From Phlebopus portentosus (taxonomy: Eukaryota; Basidiomycota; Agaricomycetes; Boletales; Boletinellaceae), in NCBI GenBank assembly GCA_037892935.1, contig JAYXKI010000018.1:124001-188000 (forward strand): 64,000 nt of DNA, given 5' to 3'. The notes beneath the pieces are model-generated. The model did no database searches. It saw only the letters and a program-made list of their open reading frames with translations, and was not told the DNA's origin. Positions 57,269-64,000 of this stretch are shown here, piece by piece (positions within the stretch are counted from its first letter, which is position 1; the number at the start of each line of letters is the position of its first letter). A program made the translations under genes and the position numbers.

Positions 57269-58689
57269 TCACCATCCACTAACTCTTCCAGCTCAGTGGG
57301 CACTGCCCGGACCTCAACCTCTTCGAAGGAGGATTCCTTCGCTTGACCGAGTTCTTCGAGGAGCGCTTCTCTGTCTTCTGGAACAAAGGCTGCGATGATG
57401 GCACGTATCGCTTCACGGCCTCGCGGGCATTCCCTGATGTAGTGGCCCACCTGACCACACTTGTAACAAGCACGTGTACGACGCGCCTGGTTCATCATTA
57501 CGTCCATTGGCTGTCCTAAGCCTCCATATGTCACTCCCGTTGCATCACGACGATCTTGGGCGGGGGGCACAAAGGGACGAGCTGCTTGTTGAGGCGGCAC
57601 TGGGCGTCGCAGTGGTGGTACTGGAGCCGGCTTCGTCATAGTCGAGTTTGTCGCCTTCCGCCGACGTTCGGCCATCAGATCCCTGATTTGGCGTTCGACC
57701 CTGTCGACCTTGACGGCGGCTTTCTTGAACTCTTCATACGACGTCGGTTCATTGGGCAATCTCATGACCCCTTCCACAACCTTCGGGTTTAGCGCCCTCT
57801 TCAGGCGACTCATCAACCATTCGTCGTGTGCCTCTGTTGCTAGGCCAGCATCCACTCGACAAATGTCAAACTTGTTGAAAAACTCGTCGGCGTTGAGGTC
57901 TCCTTGGTACATTGCATCTAGTCGTTCGAAAGCTTTCTGAGACCTGGCGGGGTCGTCGAACGAAGTGTCCAGCTTCTTTAAGAAGGCATCCCAGGCGTCC
58001 GTGAACGTCAGGTTGCCATCTGCATCGACTGCTCCACTGGTGTAACTCTCTGCCCAGCGAGCCGCCGCACCACTCTTCATGTACGACAGGGCGAACATAA
58101 TCTTACTCTTGTTCGTCCTGAACTCTGACTCGGATGCGTAGATGTAGAGGCGCAGCTCTCGCTTGAAGTCCACATAATCGTGTTCACCATCGAAGTCTCT
58201 TGGTTTGGTGACGTGGACCTTCTTCGACACCTTTGATCCTTGGTTCGCACCTTCGCCTGCAGCTTGGAGCGCTAGTGCGACCGCCGTTGCGAGATCAGTC
58301 ATCGCTTCCTTTGACAATGACATCTCGTGTTCTTCTTCTTCTTCTTCGTCTTCTTCGCTCGGTATAAGCGGCGCTGGTTCTCGGAACTTTCCAAATGCCG
58401 GAGAAGGCTCGACAGTGGGGGCCAACGCTTGAGTGGTCGAACCCGATGGTTCTGGTAAGGGGGCCGTTGGTTGCGTCGGAGTAGGAGGTGAGGGCTCGTC
58501 TACATCGTCTTCTTGTTTCACTCTCCAGTGGATGGACCTTTCTTCCCTCTGGGAGTACCACCTCTTGGCAGTCTCGTCCCACCAGGCGCCGAAGACTTGA
58601 TTTCCTGCTCTGACGATATAATGTCCTCGCGAGGCGCTCCACCTAGAGTTCGCAGGGAGGGCCGCTCGTTGCTCGTCAGTTAGCTCCAC
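57244..58689 (-). CDS. gag: Gypsy Gag protein
   Basis: 481 residues from ATG 58689. An acidic, proline-rich N-terminal region precedes a capsid-like domain (DFKRELRLYIYASESEFRTN; KIMFALSYMKSGAAARWAES). One zinc knuckle, CYKCGQVGHYIREC (C-x2-C-x4-H-x4-C), lies near residue 410, with an acidic tail DGEGFPADQA at the stop. It forms the virus-like particle and binds genomic RNA. The frame is undamaged. Confidence 0.94.
   Translation of the reverse strand: MELTDEQRAALPANSRWSASRGHYIVRAGNQVFGAWWDETAKRWYSQREERSIHWRVKQEDDVDEPSPPTPTQPTAPLPEPSGSTTQALAPTVEPSPAFGKFREPAPLIPSEEDEEEEEEHEMSLSKEAMTDLATAVALALQAAGEGANQGSKVSKKVHVTKPRDFDGEHDYVDFKRELRLYIYASESEFRTNKSKIMFALSYMKSGAAARWAESYTSGAVDADGNLTFTDAWDAFLKKLDTSFDDPARSQKAFERLDAMYQGDLNADEFFNKFDICRVDAGLATEAHDEWLMSRLKRALNPKVVEGVMRLPNEPTSYEEFKKAAVKVDRVERQIRDLMAERRRKATNSTMTKPAPVPPLRRPVPPQQAARPFVPPAQDRRDATGVTYGGLGQPMDVMMNQARRTRACYKCGQVGHYIRECPRGREAIRAIIAAFVPEDREALLEELGQAKESSFEEVEVRAVPTELEELVDGEGFPADQA
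57262..57268 (-). promoter_or_regulatory. Likely -1 ribosomal frameshift site (GGGTTTT)
   Basis: In the gag frame the codons are GAG GGT TTT CCA, giving G_GGT_TTT, which fits the X_XXY_YYZ slippery heptamer. Slipping back one base enters the pol frame, which is open through the gag stop into the pol ORF. Confidence 0.65.
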
Positions 58690-59105
58690 CTTGATAGGCT
58701 GGGGGTGGAACGGGGATCGGGATGCTGTTCGGGCGGGACCGACTTCGGATAACCGGCTCGTCTTTGAAATTGATGACTAAACGAAAGGCTCCAAGGTAGA
58801 TAATGAAGGAGATACTTGTCGACGACTGGACTCTATGCGTTACCCATGAGAAGGTTTGATGGGAGTTCCAGAGAAGGGTGATTTGGAGCGCCACGGTGAT
58901 GTGATTGGTTGATACTTCGGGTACTATCGGGTCACGTCGGAGTCAATCAGACTTCGACGGGCAAGATAGGGGTTTGTTGTCTGCACGGTAGGAACCAGGT
59001 TTCGTTCGATGTCGTCCTTCGAAGATATACTTCAGGGGACACGTCACAGGCAAGCGCTCGACGACAACGGAATCGGGTGTGAGCCAGAGGTAGGTCTTTC
59101 TATTA
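58690..59105 (-). other. Gypsy 5' leader with candidate primer-binding site
   Basis: Untranslated leader between the 5' LTR and gag. TGGCTCACACCCGATTCC (59069-59086) starts with TGG as a tRNA 3'-CCA complement should and lies 19 nt inside the LTR. The tRNA is not identified. Confidence 0.5.
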
Positions 59106-59563
59106 TGTTAGGCGGACGGCTCAAGGACTGAGTCGAGGCAGGCCAACACAATAACAAACAAGCGCGAATGAGATAATCCCAAACACGTCGCTCAGGTCAA
59201 GACAGCTAAGACAAGGCTTAAGTCCAGACCGTCGAACGCTATGTCAAAGTGAAGGTAAGTAGAATTCAGTAAACTATTAATACAAGAGTAGATACCTATG
59301 TCAAAGTGAAGGTAAGTAGAATAGAAAGACAAGGAACGAAAGAGTCAAACTATCTACTTATATAGACTTTGAGTGTGGGAAAGGTCTACCCTAATGGGAA
59401 GTCACATGACAAGGAATGGGATGATTAGTGAGCGTGATAGAACATTGTGGAATGTTCCGGCAAAAGGATGAATAAGCACATAAGAAAAATAAAAGAAAAG
59501 AAAAAGAATATTAAAATAAATGATGACGTCAGAAAAGAAAAGGAAAATGTTCGAGTCCTTACA
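59106..59563 (-). repeat. 5' LTR of the gypsy element
   Basis: 458 bp, nearly identical to 52921-53378. Differences seen are near 59185, 59374 and 59507. Confidence 0.95.
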
Positions 59564-60107
59564 CTCCAGTCGACACCCCCAGGAACCTGCTGGTTCGCGA
59601 ATTGTAGACTATCTACATAAGCGGCAACTGCATCATACACAATGGTCAACGCTCTCTTGAGAAGTTCTAGATTTGCCTCGTCTGCTTTTGTCCGGAGTAC
59701 CTATTAAACATAACATATCAAACCTCCCATTATACCGAAAAAAAGGGGAATCCTATGGAATTGAGGTAGCTCTCATCTTTCTTCAAACGCTCTCTCTGTT
59801 TTTGCAATTCCTCACATAAGGCGGCAAATTTTTCTTCGGTATCCTTAACTCCAGATCCAATTCGCTTGTGCATAGACATAAAACATTTGCACATGCCATC
59901 TGCAAACGCCTTCTCCTCCTCCTCCTCCTGCTTCTTCTTCACTGCTTCTGCATCTGGAGATATATACTTTGCAGAAGTTACTATCTTAGATGCTGATCGA
60001 AAGAGTTCGAGAGTGTGCATACTACAGCATTCAACCGAGGAAACGTACCTAGGCTGACTTTCTCCAGCTGGGGAATTCTTCTGGAACTCAGGGCTAGGTG
60101 GAGGCAT

Positions 60108-60543
60108 TTAGTTATTTTCAGTGCTTTGAACAATAACAGCTGATACTCACAGCCCCTAACGGTAGCTCGAGAGGAGTGCATGACACTGCTCAGACAGAGT
60201 TTAAGTGGGGGGAGATCTGTGCAGGAAAGGGGAGGAGTTACCAATGATGGTGGGAAGAGGCAAAGTGGGTACTAGGGATCATTCATCCCTGGCTCCCTTA
60301 TATACGGAGACGAGCTGAATCTTACAAAGACTCAGCTGACTAACATCTAGGTCGCCTGACCTAGTCTCTATTATATAGTGTGGCCTAGTACCGTGCGCTT
60401 TCTTTGAATCTTTTTGGAGCAGAGAACACAGAGCTTGGACTAAAGTAAAGTACACAATCATCTCCTCTTCTTCACTTCCCTCTCTTCCTCTACACTTGAC
60501 ACCTTTGTACTCGGCCTCGCCTTCTCTTTGTCTTTCCCCTCTA
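60108..60543 (-). other. Upstream region of the disrupted gene
   Basis: Likely promoter and 5' UTR. TATATAAG on the minus strand near 60297-60304 is a candidate TATA box. A T/C-rich tract at 60465-60545 is present. Confidence 0.35.
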
Positions 60544-61773
60544 CTACACTTTGTCACTCCCTCCTATGTTCCATTCGATCAGTGGCACTTCAAGCTCGCT
60601 TGGTCGAGGTACTCGGCGGACCAGCCTCTTTGATACAAACGTATTGCTAGTCCACGTCGGGATTATGGGTGAGCATTTTTTCGAGTCACCGAGTAGGCTG
60701 AAAATGACATCGCCCTTCTCCTTCCCCTTCTCCTTCTCCTTCTCCTTCTCCTTCTCCTTCTCCTTCTCCTTCTCCTTCTCTTTCTTCGGCTCCTTCAACC
60801 CATACCCGAACTTGAGACCTTTGAACTCATCCTGAATCTTCTCTATATTGTGAGAGATTTGGTGCAAAACTTCCTTATCCTCCGCGTTTATGTCAACCTG
60901 CTCCACCAAAAATTCCATAGAAGAGTAAGACATCCCGATCTCCAAGGGATGCGCTGCATCGTTACCGAATTGTCGAATCAGATTCTTTTTAATGAAAAAG
61001 TAAAGGACCGCAATTCGTGTGGACCCTTCTACAGGCGGGAAGGCCTGCAGGAAGCACTCTAGTGCCCATACCTGGTCTTCGCGCTATGACCGTAGGCTCA
61101 TTGCCACAGTTTCGAGGGAGTCCTTCAAAGGACTGGTTCGCGTTGATACGGCATTCAAAAGTGCCATCATTATAAGGATTGCTTCTGGTTCCTTCCCCTC
61201 CTCCACTGTAAGATCCCTGAGTCCGATTAATAAGGAAGCCAAATGTGAAAGGAAAGTAGATGGCTTGAGTTTGCCGTAATGGTCAAAACAAGTCACAAAG
61301 GCCCTAAGCCTCACATCATTGCCACTGTCGTTGAGGATGCCTTCATCCTTTCTACCGATCTCTGCAAGTATTGAGCCAATTTGGCCAAACATCTCTAAGC
61401 TGATATCAAAAGAAAGCCTTCCTCCGATGGCCAGAACTGCTGTCATCTCCTAAGAGAATATAAGCAACTATAAGTCCTTGAAAGAAAGTGCTAAAACTCA
61501 CCTCCGTCATCCTGACAGACAAGTCATTCGACGAATCTCTGGTCTCCTTCACCTCGTCGAACAGGGTATCCGCGAGCTGCGAGGCATGCACGCTTGCCTC
61601 AAAAGTGCATGGATGCAGGGCGCTACATGCTCAACTGCATCCCGATAGCCCCGGATGTAACCGACATTGCTGTCCTGGGCTTCCTCAACTTTCAGTACAG
61701 CCTTGTTCCACTCGTATATTACGCCTTTTAAATCATCCGCTGTAGTGCCCTGGCCAGTCCTGTGCCAGGACAC
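60544..61773 (-). CDS. Hypothetical helical protein with KE repeat
   Basis: Minus-strand exons. The upstream part reads GVIYEWNKAVLKVEEAQDSN and YRDAVEHVAPCIHALL, then in a shifted frame QLADTLFDEVKETRDSSNDL. After an intron it reads MTAVLAIGGRLSFDISLEMF, FVTCFDHYGKLKPSTFLSHL and SPLKDSLETVAMSLRS. The next exon has KNLIRQFGND, MSYSSMEFLVEQVDINAEDK and a (KE)n tract, ending IEWNIGGSDKV at 60544. Amphipathic helices dominate and no catalytic motif was seen. The frame change near 61600 means either an unrecognised intron or a frameshift. The neighbouring disrupted gene is also helical and charged, but no homology between them was evident. Confidence 0.45.
60713..60785. repeat. (CCTTCT)n microsatellite inside coding sequence
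   Basis: About twelve CCTTCT/CTCCTT units. On the minus strand they encode the Lys-Glu repeat of the hypothetical protein, so length changes would stay in frame. Confidence 0.8.
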
Positions 61774-63420
61774 TCATACTATGGCTCTCCCCTACTTCAG
61801 ATACCATATCCCTTCGCCGCCTACACCTCAGAGGACCAAGGCATACTCATACCACACTCTAGAGGCCATACGAGCACATATCTATGGATTCTAGCCTACG
61901 CTTCCCCTGCGGTGCCCTCCGAGAGCCCAGACGAGTCCGCCGCTGGCTCCCTGGCACCCATACACATCCGCCGAAGGCTCCTACCCAGCACCAGACACCA
62001 TAGGAGATGTCCCCCAATCATTATAGGCCTTCGTTATTACGATTCCTCATACGTACAGCCTTGAGGCGGATTTGGACACCCCTGCGGCGGCCCCCCAAGC
62101 CTCAGATTGGTCCGGCGGCCACTCAGGCGTCCTCAGGTGCCCTCGCCGAGGCCTCCCACAACTTACCAGGCAGTCCCCCAAGGCCTATAGATTTATCTAG
62201 TATCATCCCTGCTCATATGCCACTAAAGGCCACAGTTTTACGAATCCACCGCCGATCGAGCGGCGAGTTGCAGATCCGCCGCTCCGGCGCCCTCCTTAGT
62301 TACCATGGATCGCCTACACTATATATTGAGTGCGGCGGCGGCCTTGGGCGGCCCAGAGACCCTGACTGATGTGCCCTCTATCTCATATATGCGATATGAG
62401 CCTCCGAACATCGGCCCTGATGTTTCCCGACTTCCCCCAAGCGGCGGGCGACTCTAGACCATATATGGCAGTCAGGCATGTGGTACAGTGGCGTGCCAAG
62501 CCACCGACCGCCGCCGCCAAGCCAGACTCCGCCGATGCCCGTTTTATTGCAGATACACAATATATCATACTATTGGACAGCCCCCTCACGTTGGCGCTGC
62601 CGTACGCCTCCTAGAAGCTCCGGCGGCGGCCCTTGGCGAGCCCAGTGACTCAGGAGATGTTGTCAGACAGTAGGACTCATCGGCGAGAGCAGTAGAGTAT
62701 ATATAGAGTGTATATTCATCAGTAGACAAGAGAGATAGATGGGATAGAGAGCTTATACAGCACCCAAGGGCCAGGGTTCGAGATTCCCTCACTCTGAGCT
62801 CCCCCTCATGTACTGAGCTCCCCCATTGACTATATACTACCCTTGACTCGTCGTTCTATTCTCCTTCGGCGCCTCTGACATTTAGTGTGTGAGTTAGGAC
62901 TGGGAACCTACCCCCAAACGTCCGCCGCACTACATCGTACCTGTCGGGCGGCCTCTATTCGACCTCGGCAGCCCTCCGGCGACCCAGGCCTCCTTTCCTA
63001 TTCCCCTTCGGCGTCCTGTTCATCTGTTGGCCGCACGTTGCCCCTTATATTCATCGTATACGGTCCCTCCCTTTTGTTTATCCAGTTTACACTACCGCGG
63101 CGGATTTGCACAAGCTCCCTCATCCCCGGCAGCCCCCTATTCGACCTCGGCGGCCCTCCGGCGACACAGGCCTTCCATTGTATTCCCCCTCGGCGTCTTT
63201 TTCACCTACTCGCCGCACATTACGCCTCATATTCGTCATATACAGTTCCTAGCTTCGCCCTACTGAGATTGCGCTACTCCAGCGGACTCCTGTGACCTCC
63301 CCTTCTGTCCAGCGGACCTACTACTCCATTCCTTTCATACCTCGGCATCCCTAGGGCACTCCCCGACGTCTCTGATGGTTTTTGGCACCTGCCAGGTGGT
63401 TAGTGGTTAGAGTCTGATAG
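61774..63420. other. GC-rich region without a recognised gene
   Basis: Rich in CGGCGG/CCGCCG blocks between AT-rich TATATA stretches. Long frames (62007-62369, 62885-63295) look composition-driven. Similar CGGCGGC...CTTGGGCGGCCC motifs recur near 62330 and 62620. Confidence 0.45.
62941..63306. repeat. Tandem duplication, 183-bp period
   Basis: TATTCGACCTCGGC starts at 62956 and again at 63139. Similarity continues through CCCTCCGGCGAC, CCTTCGGCGTC/CCTCGGCGTC and TATACGGTCCCT/TATACAGTTCCT. Confidence 0.65.
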
Positions 63421-63839
63421 CTTGAGGCTTCATTTCTGGAGGTTTCTTCACACATTCAGCTCCCTTAGTAGGACGGACATCTGTAGTGCCTTCAGATAGA
63501 GAGACCCACCAAAAATACCACACCGCGATCACTTATACCCAATATTACAATGAGAATGAACTCTATATAAGAGAAGATACTTACGATCATTGTCGGGCAC
63601 GGATAAGTCTAAGACAATTTTAGAACATGTCAAGGAGAGTGGAGGATGAGAACCCACATAAATCTCTGTCCTGGCGTTCGACAGACATGTCGGTCATGGT
63701 CAGAGGGGAACAGACATCGATATCGATCAATCGACTCGATCTCATGGGAAAGCAAAGTCATGCCGTGAGACCAAATAGATATTTACGGATGCTTCATCAA
63801 AAAGAAGCATACTCTTCAAAAGAACTCACCAAAAGTGAC

Positions 63840-64000
63840 TGCTGCTTCATAAATAAGAATCAGAGCTTCTTTGATTGTTTCTGGCTCTGCAGGCAACGAT
63901 CTCTATTTATACTCACACATATAAAATGCGAGCATTGCATTGAGGTTCCCTGGAGCTACATGGGCCGCACTGGTGAAAGCGTCTCCTGAGCGTTTGGAAC
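63840..64000 (-). CDS. Possible exons of a gene continuing past the window edge
   Basis: The minus strand from 64000 reads SGDAFTSAAHVAPGNLNAML to a GTGAGT donor at about 63922. After a short intron it reads EALILIYEAAVTFG to another GTGAGT donor at about 63834. Two donors in consistent positions suggest real exons. No family is known to me. Confidence 0.3.

Larger units (their letters stand above)
52916..59568 (-). mobile_element. Complete Ty3/gypsy chromovirus retrotransposon
   Basis: The element is 52921-59563 (6643 bp), on the minus strand, with 458-bp LTRs at both ends. CTCCA target duplications are at 52916-52920 and 59564-59568. It has gag and pol open over full length, a polypurine tract, a candidate primer-binding site and a gag-pol frameshift site. 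The pol order PR-RT-RNaseH-IN-chromodomain makes it a chromovirus. I see only about three differences between the LTRs, so insertion is recent and the copy may be active. Confidence 0.96.
52201..60107 (-). pseudogene. Host gene disrupted by the gypsy element
   Basis: The minus strand upstream of the element encodes MPPPSPEFQKNSPAGESQ (60107), an exon with AVKKKQEEEEEKAFADGMCK and CEELQKQRERLKKDESYLNS. After a short intron it reads VLRTKADEANLELLKRALTI and QQVPGGVDW at 59564. After the 6.6-kb insertion it resumes RLEEAKTSDGRINAEILTQK, AWLSQCFCRKLVDWAKLAED and an acidic C-terminus (SDDGSDGSDGSDAKTSD) stopping at 52201. Removing the element and one CTCCA copy joins VDW and RLEEAK in frame, so the gene was intact before insertion. 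The protein would be helical, charged and cytosolic; family unknown. The internal joins near 60050-59960 are unresolved. Confidence 0.7.

Noticed and set aside
59425..59649. Separate 74-residue ORF at the 5' LTR
   Set aside because: Its C-terminal part is the LTR-encoded end of pol repeated in the second LTR, joined by chance to host exon sequence.
60551..60835. Phe/Ser-rich plus-strand ORF resembling a membrane protein
   Set aside because: It is the antisense of the Lys-Glu repeat exon on the minus strand.
62690..62800. Possible tRNA-derived SINE or tRNA gene (GGTTCGAGATTCC box-B-like)
   Set aside because: The B-box carries an extra base, no matching A box or cloverleaf pairing could be drawn, and no poly-A or poly-T terminator follows.

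Overview
The window looks like gene-poor, transposon-rich nuclear DNA from an Agaricomycete (mushroom-forming basidiomycete). The evidence is the dense set of short GT-AG introns (about 45-80 nt), protein families I know mainly from Agaricomycetes (a kinase-like family, WD40 proteins with a C-terminal membrane helix, F-box proteins), and an intact Ty3/gypsy chromovirus next to CpG-depleted older repeats. No rRNA, tRNA or CRISPR was found, and the species is not identifiable from the sequence alone.

Layout. 1-15 kb: two diverged paralogous genes on the minus strand (405-1669 and 13562-14967) ending in a CDCA7/R1-like cysteine cluster. Between them lie a TA-flanked TIR element, an hAT-like MITE with a perfect 8-bp target duplication, a three-exon hypothetical gene, a decayed kinase-like gene, a Ty1/copia pol fragment abutting a membrane-protein fragment, and unassigned DNA. 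15.2-22.2 kb: two related TIR elements, one inserted inside the terminal repeat of the other, each carrying the 3' half of the cohesin gene SMC1 with introns retained. 23.7-25.8 kb: relics of a RING-finger gene and of the histone chaperone HIR1. 26-29 kb: dispersed repeats and one intact three-exon gene. 29.4-31.5 kb: an HSP70 pseudogene with a piece of RNA polymerase II subunit RPB1 embedded in it. 32.5-47 kb: a decayed hypothetical gene, an intact WD40 gene, a multi-exon hypothetical gene with a TATA box, a complete F-box gene, a second HSP70 relic, a coiled-coil/poly-Q gene and several small MITEs. 47.9-52 kb: a Tc1-like DD34E transposase with introns and one stop, an AT-hook gene that appears truncated, and an unrecognised ORF. 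52.9-59.6 kb: a very young, structurally complete Ty3/gypsy chromovirus (458-bp LTRs, CTCCA target duplication, gag, pol with chromodomain, likely -1 frameshift site) inserted in an exon of a host gene. 60-64 kb: another hypothetical gene, a GC-rich tandem-repeat tract and the edge of an unassigned gene.

Common theme. At least four housekeeping genes (SMC1, HSP70, RPB1, HIR1) are present only as fragments, several of them fused to each other or carried between transposon ends, all with introns. This indicates DNA-level gene capture rather than retroposition. The nested SMC1-bearing elements are the most unusual feature of the window.
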